Assembly (NCBI RefSeq): GCF_000177335.1
Contig: NZ_ADFP01000047.1
Span: forward strand, 61,204 to 125,203
Length of the DNA: 64,000 nucleotides
Source of the DNA: Pyramidobacter piscolens W5455
Lineage (GTDB): Bacteria; Synergistota; Synergistia; Synergistales; Dethiosulfovibrionaceae
Direction of reading: 5' to 3'
This document shows, piece after piece, positions 51,860-60,524 of the stretch (position 1 is its first letter; every line of letters starts with the position of its first letter). The notes beneath the pieces are model-generated. The model did not search any database. It was not told where the DNA came from and worked only from the letters and a program-made list of their open reading frames with translations. The position numbers and the translations under genes are program-made.

Positions 51860-52722
51860 TCATCTTCATCCCCATCTTCCGGAGCCTGAAGTTTTTCGGC
51901 CGCCGGCATCGTCGGACTTTCCAGCGAAAAACTGCCCAGCTTCCCCGCCGAAAACGATTCGAGAAATCGCCGGCCGGCAAGCGTGAAATCGACCATTCCG
52001 CCGCTGACAAGACAGCCCAATCGGCGCCCGACGGCTTCGAGCACGGTCACCGTGTCTTCCGGGTCGGCGGGGACGCCCCACTTCTCTTCGATAAAATGCC
52101 AGAGCCCCCGCCGCTGCAGATAATCGATCAAAGAACAGGCGACCGTGTCGTAGCCGCCGATCACGTCCGCCTTGGAACAGCCGAGCCAGGCCAGAGCCCT
52201 TTGGATGGCCGCGCCCGAGCGCGGATCGAGAATGCCGGGCGAATCGACGACCAGAAAATCGCCGCCGCGGTACCAGGAAACGCCGCGGGTGATGCCGGGG
52301 ATACCGCCGACCGGCGCGGACTTTTTGCCGATCAGCAAATTCAGCAGCGCCGATTTGCCCACGTTGGGAATCCCCACGACCGCGACCCGCAGCTCGCGAT
52401 ATTGGGGCTTGCAGCGCGTGAAGGCCTGCTTCAAAGGCGCGATCTGCCGCGACAGCAGATCGAACGCCCACGCCTCGCGCTTGTTATTTTTATAATAACC
52501 GAGCCACTGCGCCGTGACGTCCTTATCCGCAAGGTCCCTTTTGGTCATGACGATCCAGACGGGCTTGCGCCGCGCAAATTTTTTCGTCAGCGGCGACGCG
52601 GTCAGCTCGGGGGCGCGCGCGTCGCGGACCTCGACGACCACGTCGAGCTTGTCGAGAAGTTCTTCCAGCTGCCGGGTGCCCTTGGCCATGTGCCCGGGGA
52701 ACCACGCCGTCCTGCCCGCCAT
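51856..52722 (-). CDS. rbgA: Ribosome biogenesis GTPase RbgA (YlqF)
   Basis: A 288-residue circularly permuted GTPase for late 50S subunit assembly. Start at 52722 gives AGRTAWFPGHMAKGTRQLEE, the family N-terminus. The G motifs come in permuted order: VVEVRDARAP (G5-like), MTKRDLAD (G4), VGIPNVGKSALLNLLIG (G1), then IPGITRG (G2) and VVDSPGIL (G3). It shares its start with the lepB stop (TAATG) and its stop with rnhB. Confidence 0.95.
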   Translation of the reverse strand: MAGRTAWFPGHMAKGTRQLEELLDKLDVVVEVRDARAPELTASPLTKKFARRKPVWIVMTKRDLADKDVTAQWLGYYKNNKREAWAFDLLSRQIAPLKQAFTRCKPQYRELRVAVVGIPNVGKSALLNLLIGKKSAPVGGIPGITRGVSWYRGGDFLVVDSPGILDPRSGAAIQRALAWLGCSKADVIGGYDTVACSLIDYLQRRGLWHFIEEKWGVPADPEDTVTVLEAVGRRLGCLVSGGMVDFTLAGRRFLESFSAGKLGSFSLESPTMPAAEKLQAPEDGDEDE

Positions 52723-53294
52723 TATTTCACCAGTCCGATCCTGTTCAGCGGCCAGTAGCGCAAAATCACGGGGCCGCGGATGTTCTTTTCGGGCACGTAG
52801 CCCCAATAACGGCTGTCGGCCGAGTTCGGACGGTTGTCGCCAAGCGCGATGTACGACTTTTCGGGCACGACGACCGGCGCGTGATTGTACGTGTCGCGGA
52901 ACGTCACGTAGGGTTCGTCGACTTTTTGGTCGTTGATCCAGACGATGCCGTTCCGTACCTCGAATTTGTCGCCGGGCAGGGCGATCAGACGCTTCACGTA
53001 ATCGACGCCGGGATCTTTGGGATACTTGAAGACAAAGATGTCCCCGCGGCGCGGAGCGCGGAGCAGATATTCAAACTTGCAAACCAGAACGCGATCTCCT
53101 TCAAGGAGCGTGGGAAGCATTGAGCCGCTGGGAATCCAAAAAGCCTGAATAACGAACGTCTTCAGAAGCAGGGCCAAAACAACCGCCCAGATCACGGTCT
53201 CCAACGTCTCGCGAAGCCATGCCACAGGAATCATTTTCTCCCAAATTCTCACCGCAGGAGCGATAAGATTCTCCCACCATTCCCTGATCACCAT
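52722..53294 (-). CDS. lepB: Signal peptidase I
   Basis: A 190-residue membrane peptidase that removes signal peptides. Start at 53294 has GGAGGG six bases upstream; a much longer upstream frame is spurious. One N-terminal membrane helix (about residues 31-47, ETVIWAVVLALLLKTFVI) precedes the catalytic Ser in WIPSGSMLPTL, the catalytic Lys is in DYVKRLIALPGD, and ALGDNRPNSADSRYWGYVP is the last conserved box. Its coupling to rbgA is known from many Gram-positives. Confidence 0.95.
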   Translation of the reverse strand: MVIREWWENLIAPAVRIWEKMIPVAWLRETLETVIWAVVLALLLKTFVIQAFWIPSGSMLPTLLEGDRVLVCKFEYLLRAPRRGDIFVFKYPKDPGVDYVKRLIALPGDKFEVRNGIVWINDQKVDEPYVTFRDTYNHAPVVVPEKSYIALGDNRPNSADSRYWGYVPEKNIRGPVILRYWPLNRIGLVK

Positions 53295-53350
53295 GCCATT
53301 CCCTCCAGACAGGAAAATCTTCTTCGATAATAACAACAAAATAACGAATA

Positions 53351-53833
53351 TTACCGCGAACTCGTGCGCCTGAGCGAACCCCGCAAGGACAGCGTCAGGG
53401 CCTCTCCGGTATTCCGCCCGTTTGCTTCGCAGGCAGTGATTACGAACGCCGGCGTGACCGTATGGGTCTGCCAACGATACGTGAAATTGCGGTGAGTTCC
53501 ATTTAAACGCCAGCGGACTTTTGCATTGGCACTGAATTTCTCCTCTATCGCACTGCCTGAATGTCTGCCAAGCCAGCGCAATATCATGAAATGCGGCTGA
53601 GATAAATTTGACGGCAGATAAATACTCAAGTAAAAACTGCACCGCCAGCGATCCGCCCGAATTATGGCCGAATCGAGCCACTGCCTCAGATCGTCCATAT
53701 CCCTTGCGGCCAGGTCCTGAACGGATTCGGTGCGCAACGCATTGAAAAGCCCGGCACAAAGCACGAGGATTACGGTCATGCCGATCAGGACTTCCGCCAG
53801 AGAGAAAGCTTTCCGCCGCCATCCCCGCATCAT
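53351..53833 (-). CDS. Type IV pilin-like (pseudopilin) protein
   Basis: A 160-residue protein with a class III signal peptide: basic residues, then A-FSLAEVLIGMTVILVLCAG, where cleavage before Phe and the Glu at +5 are normal for prepilins. The hydrophobic helix is followed by a poorly conserved globular part with one pair of cysteines. It could be a minor pilin or pseudopilin of a competence or type II system. It overlaps the dehydratase gene upstream by 4 bases and lies before lepB, not in a pilus operon, so other pilin genes must be elsewhere. Confidence 0.78.
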   Translation of the reverse strand: MMRGWRRKAFSLAEVLIGMTVILVLCAGLFNALRTESVQDLAARDMDDLRQWLDSAIIRADRWRCSFYLSIYLPSNLSQPHFMILRWLGRHSGSAIEEKFSANAKVRWRLNGTHRNFTYRWQTHTVTPAFVITACEANGRNTGEALTLSLRGSLRRTSSR

Positions 53834-55695
53834 TTTCCTCCGGTCGCTTCGCCCGAACTTCTATATTCCGGGACAATCTTCGCAATGGCCGACACTATAC
53901 CAGGGCTCTCAAGAAAAGTTTTGATTTTGCCAAGCATCCCTTCGGTTTCGGCGTGTCCTTCTTGAGAAATTCTCGCACAGAAGATTTTCGAGTGTGAGGT
54001 CGCCTCCACGTGTTTTTCATCGTAAAAAAGTTCTTCAAAGAGCTTTTCGCCCGGGCGAATGCCGGTATACGCGATCTTGACATCGCGATCCGGTTCGTAA
54101 CCGTTCAGGCGAATCAGCGTCCGGGCGACTTCGGCGATATTGACGGGTTTCCCCATGTCCAAGAGGTAGATCCTCCCCGGCAAACCGATGGCCGCCGTCT
54201 GCAGTACCAGACCGGCAGCCTCGGAGACGAGCATAAAATACCGGCTCATCTGGGGATGAGTCACCGTCACGGGGCCGCCCGCCGCGATCTGACGTTCAAA
54301 CTTGGGAACAACGCTGCCGCGGCTGCCGAGGACATTGCCAAACCGCACCGCCACGTAGGCGGTCCGCGGACAGTCTTTTTGCAGTTCCGTCAGAGTCATC
54401 TCGGCAATTCGCTTGCTGGCGCCCATGACGCTGCTCGGGTTAACCGCCTTGTCCGTGGAAATCATCACAAAACGACTTGCATTATATTTGCCGGCCATCC
54501 TGCCGAAAATCCATGTGCCGAGAGCGTTGGTACGAATCGCCTCGCGGGCGTTGCATTCCATCAGCGGCACGTGCTTGTGGGCCGCCGCATGAAAAACGAT
54601 GTCGGGGCGCCACCGGGAAAAGACTTCTTCCATCGCTCTTTCATCAGCGACATCGGCAATTACCGGCACAAGTTTGACTTGACATGCCCTTTCCCGCAAT
54701 TCTTCCAGCAAAGTGTAAATCGAAAACTCGCCATGGCCAAGCAAAACCAGCGTCTCAGGCGCATAAGGCAGAATCTGGCGGACAATTTCGCCGCCGATCG
54801 ATCCCCCCGCACCGGAGATCAGCACGACACGACCGCGAAGAAGCTGGCCGATCCGCTGTGTGTCAAGCACGACGGGATCCCTGGACAACAAGTCCTCGAG
54901 ACGAACCTTGCGCAATTTGTTCAGAGTGACCGTGCCGTCCGCGAGTTCCTGCAGCGAGGGCAAAATGCGGACGGAAATTTGCAGGGACAAAAGTTCGTTC
55001 AGAAGCTCGCGGACTCTGGCAACCGGGGCGGAAGGCAACGCCACCAGAACGTCGCTGATCCGCTCGGCTCCGACAATGCCGATCAGCTCGTGGAGCGTCC
55101 CGAGAACGGGAATGCCGGCGATCGTCTTCTTCGATTTGGCCGGATCGTCGTCGAGAAAACCGACGACGTTGAAGTTAGGATCATGCCGTTTCAGGTCGCG
55201 AGCCAAAAGCGCGCCCGCTTCCCCGGCGCCGACGATCAGCGTCTTCCTCGGCGGACGTCCGTTGTGTCCTTTCAGAGTCACCCGCCATGAAAGACGCAAC
55301 AGCGTCAGGAAGGCAAAGCCGCAAAGGACCAGCATTCCCATAACGCTCAGCGGCACCACGAACGGAACCTCGACTCCAATATACAGCCCAATCAGCACGG
55401 CGCAAGCCAGCACGTAGGCTTTCAGCAAAATCAGAAGCTCTTCGATGCTCGTCTGCAGCCAGTAGACCCGATAGACCCCGCCGGCATAAAACGAAAACAT
55501 GACGGCTGCGACGTAAAGCGGCCCCGCCTCAAAGATTCCATAAGTCGCCGCATACTCCAGAAAAATCGAGAACCTCAAGGCGTAGCTTATATAGACCGCC
55601 AGGCTCAACAGAAGCGCATCGATCAGGGCCACGCAGCCGTTCCGGGTTCCCAGGCTGCGCCACAGCGTGACGATCCGAAGGCCCCAATTTTCCAC
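53830..55695 (-). CDS. Membrane-bound UDP-sugar 4,6-dehydratase/epimerase (WbpM/CapD/PglF type)
   Basis: A 621-residue enzyme with four N-terminal membrane helices (about residues 20-140), a CoA-binding-like Rossmann domain (KTLIVGAGEAGALLARDLKR) and a catalytic SDR domain with NAD motif ISGAGGSIGGEIVRQI. Its active site is FVMISTDKAVNPSSVMGASKR, where Met replaces the usual Tyr, as in UDP-GlcNAc C6-dehydratases of this type. It would start synthesis of modified amino sugars for glycans or O-antigen. A GTG start has GGGGAG six bases upstream. It is followed by a pilin-like gene. Confidence 0.93.
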   Translation of the reverse strand: MENWGLRIVTLWRSLGTRNGCVALIDALLLSLAVYISYALRFSIFLEYAATYGIFEAGPLYVAAVMFSFYAGGVYRVYWLQTSIEELLILLKAYVLACAVLIGLYIGVEVPFVVPLSVMGMLVLCGFAFLTLLRLSWRVTLKGHNGRPPRKTLIVGAGEAGALLARDLKRHDPNFNVVGFLDDDPAKSKKTIAGIPVLGTLHELIGIVGAERISDVLVALPSAPVARVRELLNELLSLQISVRILPSLQELADGTVTLNKLRKVRLEDLLSRDPVVLDTQRIGQLLRGRVVLISGAGGSIGGEIVRQILPYAPETLVLLGHGEFSIYTLLEELRERACQVKLVPVIADVADERAMEEVFSRWRPDIVFHAAAHKHVPLMECNAREAIRTNALGTWIFGRMAGKYNASRFVMISTDKAVNPSSVMGASKRIAEMTLTELQKDCPRTAYVAVRFGNVLGSRGSVVPKFERQIAAGGPVTVTHPQMSRYFMLVSEAAGLVLQTAAIGLPGRIYLLDMGKPVNIAEVARTLIRLNGYEPDRDVKIAYTGIRPGEKLFEELFYDEKHVEATSHSKIFCARISQEGHAETEGMLGKIKTFLESPGIVSAIAKIVPEYRSSGEATGGK

Positions 55696-55765
55696 TTCCG
55701 TCTCCCCTCTCGAACCGCTCCATTTTAACGGTTTTTCTTCAAAAGTCCGGCTCTTGCCTGTGTTT

Positions 55766-56200
55766 TTAAGGAATAATAAGACCGCCGCCCGACTTTTTGC
55801 CGCTCATGCGCTCAAGCCGCTGCAAGTCGGCGGCAGAAGCCACGTCGAGACGAGGTTTCTTTTCCTCTTCCTCGATCATCGCCTTCACTTTCGCCTCGTA
55901 ATCCTTCATGTTCTTCCGAATAGCCTCGGCATCGTTTTTGATCCAGACAATCATGTTGTCCGCAATCGATTTGAGCGCCTCATCGGCAGGCATCTCTTTG
56001 ATGGCGCCGAGGTCGAGGAGCAGTTTGTGCTCCTCCTTCACCGACTGAACGAGGTCGTCGTCCGTCAAAAGCCCCTTTTTATAAAGAGCGCGCGCCAAGA
56101 TGTTGAACTTGCTCTTCATGTTTTCGTTGGCCACCGCCATGGCGTCAACGCGCGAAAGAAGCATGGACAACACTTCGTCAAGACTGATCTGCATCGCCAT
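55766..56200 (-). CDS. Unknown acidic helical protein
   Basis: A 144-residue protein that I do not recognise. It is almost wholly helical and rich in Glu, Lys and Ala, with a charged coiled-coil-like middle (DAEAIRKNMKDYEAKVKAMI, then EEEEKKPR) and a short Gly-rich tail. The start is uncertain: a GTG at 56209, ATG at 56200 or ATG at 56194; the SD-like AAAGG is best placed for one of the first two. It lies between ychF and the sugar dehydratase with no terminator. Confidence 0.65.
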   Translation of the reverse strand: MAMQISLDEVLSMLLSRVDAMAVANENMKSKFNILARALYKKGLLTDDDLVQSVKEEHKLLLDLGAIKEMPADEALKSIADNMIVWIKNDAEAIRKNMKDYEAKVKAMIEEEEKKPRLDVASAADLQRLERMSGKKSGGGLIIP

Positions 56201-56235
56201 TTTTACCACGTACCTTTCGTGAAATTTATGCGTGT

Positions 56236-57327
56236 TTAAACGTTAAAACGGAATTCCACAACATCGCCATCCCGCATGACATACTCTTTTCCTTCAAGCC
56301 GCAGCAACCCCTTCGCTTTCGCTTCCGCGACCGAGCCGCAGGCGATCAGATCGTCATAACCGACGATCTGGGCGCGAATAAAACCGCGCTCGAAGTCGCT
56401 GTGAATCGTACCGGCCGCCTGCGGAGCCAGAGTTCCTCTGCGAATCGGCCAGGCGCGCGATTCCTTTTCCCCCGCCGTCAAAAATGAAATCAGACCAAGC
56501 AAACGGTAGCCTGCGGAAATCAGACGGTCCAGCCCCGCTTCCTTCAAGCCGAGCGCTTCAAGATACTCCGTCTTTTCAGCATCGTCAAGCTCGGCGATCT
56601 CCGCTTCGACCTGAGCGCATATTGTCACGAACTCCGCCCCTTCGGCCTTCGCATGGTCGCAGACCACCTGAGCGTACTCGTTCAACGCCGTCGCGCCGAT
56701 TTCATCCTCGGCGATATTGGCCACATAGAGCATCGGTTTGTCGGAAAGGAGATTCAGCCCGCGAAGATGCTGCTTTTCTTCATCGTTCAACGCAAGGGTG
56801 CGCACCAGTTTGCCGGCTTCGAGCGTTGCCTTTGCCCGGCGCAGCAGTTCGAGGTCGGGAGCCAGTTTTTTATCGGCTTTCGCCAGTTTCTCCAGCTTGG
56901 CGAGGTTCCGTTCCACCATCTCCAGGTCGGAAAGGATCAGCTCCAGTTCAATGGTCTCGATGTCGCGGGCCGGATTCACGGAGCCGTCCACGTGGACGAT
57001 GTTGGGATTCTCGAAGCAGCGCACCACCTGGACGATGGCGCTGGCTTCGCGGATATTGGCGAGAAATTTGTTCCCCAGCCCTTCTCCTTTGCTGGCGCCG
57101 CGCACAAGACCGGCAATATCGTAGAATTCAACGACGGCAGGCGTGATCTTGACCGAATGAAACATATCGGAGAGGACCTTGAGGCGCGGATCGGGCACTT
57201 CCACCACGCCGACGTTGGGTTCGATCGTGCAGAAAGGATAATTCGACGCGTCCGCCCCGGCGGCTGTGATGGCATTGAAAAGCGTGCTCTTGCCCACGTT
57301 CGGCAGGCCTACGATTCCTAATTTCAA
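56236..57327 (-). CDS. ychF: Redox-regulated ATPase/GTPase YchF
   Basis: A 363-residue protein of the YchF/OLA1 family. G1 is GIVGLPNVGKSTLFNAIT (residues 4-21), FYDIAGLVRGASKGEGLGNK contains the DxxG switch, YVANIAEDE replaces the NKxD box, as is normal for this ATP-preferring family, and the C-terminal TGS domain ends in YVMRDGDVVEFRFNV. It binds ribosomes and affects stress and translation. It is the first gene of the long minus-strand transcript and lies back to back with the tRNA-Pro promoter. Confidence 0.96.
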   Translation of the reverse strand: MKLGIVGLPNVGKSTLFNAITAAGADASNYPFCTIEPNVGVVEVPDPRLKVLSDMFHSVKITPAVVEFYDIAGLVRGASKGEGLGNKFLANIREASAIVQVVRCFENPNIVHVDGSVNPARDIETIELELILSDLEMVERNLAKLEKLAKADKKLAPDLELLRRAKATLEAGKLVRTLALNDEEKQHLRGLNLLSDKPMLYVANIAEDEIGATALNEYAQVVCDHAKAEGAEFVTICAQVEAEIAELDDAEKTEYLEALGLKEAGLDRLISAGYRLLGLISFLTAGEKESRAWPIRRGTLAPQAAGTIHSDFERGFIRAQIVGYDDLIACGSVAEAKAKGLLRLEGKEYVMRDGDVVEFRFNV

Positions 57328-57512
57328 CGACGACCCCTCATTTCAGATTTGATGAAGATGAACAGAGAGAACGCAAAAAACATACGCACAGAATTTCCCG
57401 GAGCGCGGCGCAGTTTTTCCCTGTCACATGCACTGAACATTTTACATCGGATTCCCATTATTTTCACTGCTGAAAATCGCATTCGGCAAATCGCAACTTT
57501 TTAAATTGGCGC

Positions 57513-57541
57513 TTGACACTTCTTCACCGCAGGGCTATAAT
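57513..57541 (+). promoter_or_regulatory. Perfect consensus sigma-70 promoter of tRNA-Pro
   Basis: TTGACA (57513-57518) and TATAAT (57536-57541) with exactly 17 bases between: no mismatch from consensus. The tRNA begins 15 bases after the -10, so transcription would start a few bases before it. Confidence 0.95.
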
Positions 57542-57556
57542 GCCCAATGTCTTGAG

Positions 57557-57634
57557 CGGGACGTAGCGCAGCCTGGCTAGCGTACCTGAATGGGGTTCAG
57601 GTGGTCGGAGGTTCGAATCCTCTCGTCCCGACCA
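57557..57634 (+). tRNA. tRNA-Pro (anticodon GGG)
   Basis: A full tRNA: acceptor CGGGACG/CGTCCCG, anticodon loop ATGGGGT in CCTGA/TCAGG, T-loop TTCGAATC and encoded CCA. The CGCAGCCTGGCTAGCG D-arm is usual for tRNA-Pro. It stands alone and is followed by a hairpin 9 bases on. Confidence 0.95.
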
Positions 57635-57643
57635 GAAATTTCC

Positions 57644-57671
57644 AGCGGATGCCTTCGGCATCCGCTTTTTT
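57644..57671 (+). terminator. Terminator after tRNA-Pro
   Basis: AGCGGATGCC / GGCATCCGCT form a 10-base stem with a TTC loop, followed by TTTTTT. It lies between the tRNA and rsmA, so rsmA needs readthrough or a promoter inside this gap. Confidence 0.9.
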
Positions 57672-57689
57672 CATCATTCAGGATCGGCC

Positions 57690-58499
57690 ATGACAAACAC
57701 TTTCAACAACAAAATCAGCCTTGGGCAGAATTTCCTCAACAATCCCGCGGTCGCGCGGCGCTGTCTCGAGGCCGGCGGGCTGAACTCCGAGGACGTCGTC
57801 CTCGAGATCGGCCCGGGGCAGGGCGCGCTCACGCGGGCGCTCCTGCAAAGCCCCTGCCGCTTCGTACACGCGCTGGAGATCGACCGGCGGCTCGCGCCGT
57901 GGCTGGAACCGCTCCGGGCCGGGCACCCCGGCCGTTTCGAAATTTCCTGGGGCGACGCGCTCTCCGCTGATTTGCGGGAGCTTTTTCCGCTGCCCAACAA
58001 GGTTTTAGCCAACATCCCCTACAACATCACGACCGAGCTGATCTGGAAAATCCTCGTCGAGCTGGGACCACGCCGTTTGGAACGGCTGATCCTGCTGGTC
58101 CAGAAAGAAGCCGCCGACCGCCTGAACGCGCCTCCGGCGACAAAAGGACGCTCGCCGCTCGGGATCACGCTGGAGCAGATGAGCGCGGTCAGAACCCTCA
58201 TGAAAGTCGCGCCCGGCTCTTTCAATCCGCCGCCTAAAGTCTGGTCCGCGCTCATCTCCATCGACCTCGAAGAAAATTTGGACCTCGCCGCTTCCCCTCC
58301 GTGGCGGCGGCTTCTGGCCGCGGCGTTTGCCCAACGGCGCAAAAAACTCGCCAACAATCTTGCGGCCGCCGGATACGGCAAGGACAGAATCGCCACCATC
58401 CTTTCCTCGGCCGGGATCGATCCCATGTCCAGAGCCGAAGAGCTGACCGCGTCTCAATGGCGCGCCCTTTATCAGGAATTTGCGGCGGCCGAAAAATAA
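57690..58499 (+). CDS. rsmA: 16S rRNA dimethyladenosine transferase RsmA (KsgA)
   Basis: A 269-residue enzyme that dimethylates two adenines at the 3' end of 16S rRNA. SLGQNFLNN and VVLEIGPGQGALTRALL give the SAM-binding motif I, IPYNITTELIWKIL has the NIPY-type motif IV with the Asn, and VQKEAADRLNAPP and SFNPPPKVWSALI are further family boxes. The start has AGGATC close upstream. It lies 56 bases after tRNA-Pro and ends before a long hairpin. Confidence 0.96.
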   Translation: MTNTFNNKISLGQNFLNNPAVARRCLEAGGLNSEDVVLEIGPGQGALTRALLQSPCRFVHALEIDRRLAPWLEPLRAGHPGRFEISWGDALSADLRELFPLPNKVLANIPYNITTELIWKILVELGPRRLERLILLVQKEAADRLNAPPATKGRSPLGITLEQMSAVRTLMKVAPGSFNPPPKVWSALISIDLEENLDLAASPPWRRLLAAAFAQRRKKLANNLAAAGYGKDRIATILSSAGIDPMSRAEELTASQWRALYQEFAAAEK

Positions 58500-58513
58500 G
58501 CTCCGTACATACG

Positions 58514-58554
58514 GACAGGACGCGCGATGATCCGGGATCATCGCGCGTCCTGTC
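58514..58554. terminator. Long hairpin between convergent rsmA and recQ
   Basis: GACAGGACGCGCGATGATC and its exact reverse complement form a 19-base perfect stem with a three-base CGG loop. There is no long T-run, but the position between two converging genes suggests a shared terminator. Confidence 0.75.
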
Positions 58555-58566
58555 GTTATCGGTTTC

Positions 58567-60423
58567 TTATTTTTCCGCGGACGGCCGCCGTTCGCGCAGC
58601 CAGTCTTTGATAGCGGCGACGAAGCGTTCGCCGTACTCTGCGGCTTTCCGCTCGCCGACGCCGGAAACTTCGAGGAATTCGTCGATGTCCCGCGGCGTCT
58701 TTTCGCTCATGTCGGTCAGCGCGGCGTTCGTAAACACCATAAAGGCGGGCACGCCTTTGGCGCGGGCGATCTCGAAGCGCAGCGACTTGAGCCGCTCGTA
58801 AAGTTCCGGCTGAGAACCGGAAGCCATTTGCGCCTGCATGCGCTTCTTCTTTTCGCTGCGGGCGGCCCGGCTCTCGACCTGCGGCAGCGCCGCCGAGATG
58901 TTCCTGCGGTCGCGCAGCACTTCCGCGGCCCTTTCGCCCAGGATCAGGCGCGGATACTGGCCCCCGGAACTGGCCAGATATTTTTCCTGTACCAAATAGA
59001 AGATAATGTCGCGCAGACGCTGTTCGCAAACGTCCTCCATGATGCCGTACGTCGTCAGCCGGTCGAGGCCGTTCTCGTGCAGTTTGGCCGCCTTGCTGCC
59101 GCGCAGCACGTCCATGATGACCTTGACGCCCCAGGCTTCGTGGGCACGCTTCACGCAGGAGAGGATCTTCTGCGCGTCGATCGTGACGTCGACCTGTTCG
59201 AGAACTCTCTGGCAGTTGCCGCAGTTATCGCAGCGGGACGGCGGTTCCTCGCCGAAATATTTCAAAATAAAGGCGCGCAGGCAGCCGGAAGTAAAGCAGT
59301 AATCGATCATGCCTTTCAGACGGATCCGCGCCAATTCCTGCAGTTCGTCCTGGTTCCGATCGCCCGGCGCGGAATTTTCGCCCATGTGTTCGATAAAAAA
59401 AAGCTGCGTGCGCACGTCCTGCGCGCCGTAGAGCAGGATGCACCGGGCCGGTTCGCCGTCGCGTCCGGCCCGGCCGGCTTCCTGATAATAGCTTTCCATG
59501 TCGCCGGGCATATTGTAATGGACGACGTAGGAAACGTTCGACTTGTCGATGCCCATGCCGAAGGCGTTCGTCGCCACCATGACGCCGACGCGGTCGTTGA
59601 TGAAGTCGTCCTGGCTGCGCGAGCGCTCGGCGTCGTCGAGCCCGGCATGGTAACGCGCGGCGGGAATGTTGCGTTCCCGAAGCATCCCGCATATTTCGTC
59701 CACGTTTTTCCGCGTGGCGCAGTACACGATCCCGCTGCGCCCGGAGAAGTCCCTGACGATGCGCAACAGTTCCGCCCGGCGGTCGGACGGATGGCGCACC
59801 TCGTAAAAGAGGTTCTTCCGGTCGAATCCCGTCACCACTTTGTACGGGCGCTCCAGCCCCAGCAGATCGACGACGTCTTCCCTGACTTCCGCCGTCGCCG
59901 TCGCCGTAAAGGCGCCGAGCACCGGCCGCCGCGGCAGTTTCGCTATGAATGTCCTCACGTCCAGATAACTGGGACGGAAGTCCTGTCCCCATTTGGAAAC
60001 GCAATGCGCTTCGTCGACCGTCACGTAATCGAGCGGCGCGTTCCGCGCGAACTGCAAAAAGCCGCCCGTCAGCAGACGCTCGGGAGCGACGTAGATGATC
60101 TTGTACTGTCCGCCGCAAGCCCGGTCAAGAACGACGCGGATCTGCGCCGGCGTCAGCGAACTGTTGATATAAGCCGCCTTCACGCCCATCTGCACAAGAG
60201 ACATGACCTGATCTTTCATCAGCGACACCAGCGGCGAGACGACCAGCGACACGCCGCGCCCCAAAAGCGCCGGGATCTGATAGCAAATGGACTTTCCCGC
60301 GCCGGTCGGCATCACGGCGAAGGTGTCCCGCCCGCCGATCAGCGCGTCGATCGTTTTTTCCTGGCCGGGACGGAAGGAAGAGTAGCCAAAATACCGCTTC
60401 AAGATTTTCAGTTTTTCATCCAC
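58567..60423 (-). CDS. recQ: ATP-dependent DNA helicase RecQ
   Basis: A 618-residue helicase for recombination repair. The helicase core has YFGYSSFRPGQEKTIDAL (motif 0), MPTGAGKSICYQIPALL (motif I, about residues 38-54), VDEAHCVSKWGQDFRPSY (motif II with DEAH) and GRAGRDGEPARCIL (motif VI). The zinc-binding region follows (CDNCGNC), then the RQC winged helix and a C-terminal HRDC domain (RFEIARAKGVPAFMVFTNAA). A GTG start at 60423 is used, with GGAGG about ten bases upstream. Confidence 0.96.
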   Translation of the reverse strand: MDEKLKILKRYFGYSSFRPGQEKTIDALIGGRDTFAVMPTGAGKSICYQIPALLGRGVSLVVSPLVSLMKDQVMSLVQMGVKAAYINSSLTPAQIRVVLDRACGGQYKIIYVAPERLLTGGFLQFARNAPLDYVTVDEAHCVSKWGQDFRPSYLDVRTFIAKLPRRPVLGAFTATATAEVREDVVDLLGLERPYKVVTGFDRKNLFYEVRHPSDRRAELLRIVRDFSGRSGIVYCATRKNVDEICGMLRERNIPAARYHAGLDDAERSRSQDDFINDRVGVMVATNAFGMGIDKSNVSYVVHYNMPGDMESYYQEAGRAGRDGEPARCILLYGAQDVRTQLFFIEHMGENSAPGDRNQDELQELARIRLKGMIDYCFTSGCLRAFILKYFGEEPPSRCDNCGNCQRVLEQVDVTIDAQKILSCVKRAHEAWGVKVIMDVLRGSKAAKLHENGLDRLTTYGIMEDVCEQRLRDIIFYLVQEKYLASSGGQYPRLILGERAAEVLRDRRNISAALPQVESRAARSEKKKRMQAQMASGSQPELYERLKSLRFEIARAKGVPAFMVFTNAALTDMSEKTPRDIDEFLEVSGVGERKAAEYGERFVAAIKDWLRERRPSAEK

Positions 60424-60488
60424 CGTTTTTCCGCCTCCGTTTCGAACGACCTTCGCGCCTATTTTACACCAGATACAGAATTACGCAT

Positions 60489-60519
60489 AAAGGGAGGCCC
60501 GCCGCGGACCTCCCTTTTT
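60489..60519. terminator. Terminator between recQ and the CBS-domain gene
   Basis: AAAGGGAGG / CCTCCCTTT form a 9-base stem with an 11-base loop, with T-runs on both strands. It closes the CBS-protein transcript, whose stop is at 60525, and separates it from recQ. Confidence 0.85.
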
Positions 60520-60524
60520 CGCAT

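Noticed and set aside
53295..53885. Longer start for signal peptidase I
   Set aside because: It overlaps the pilin-like gene in another frame and the family N-terminus begins at 53294.
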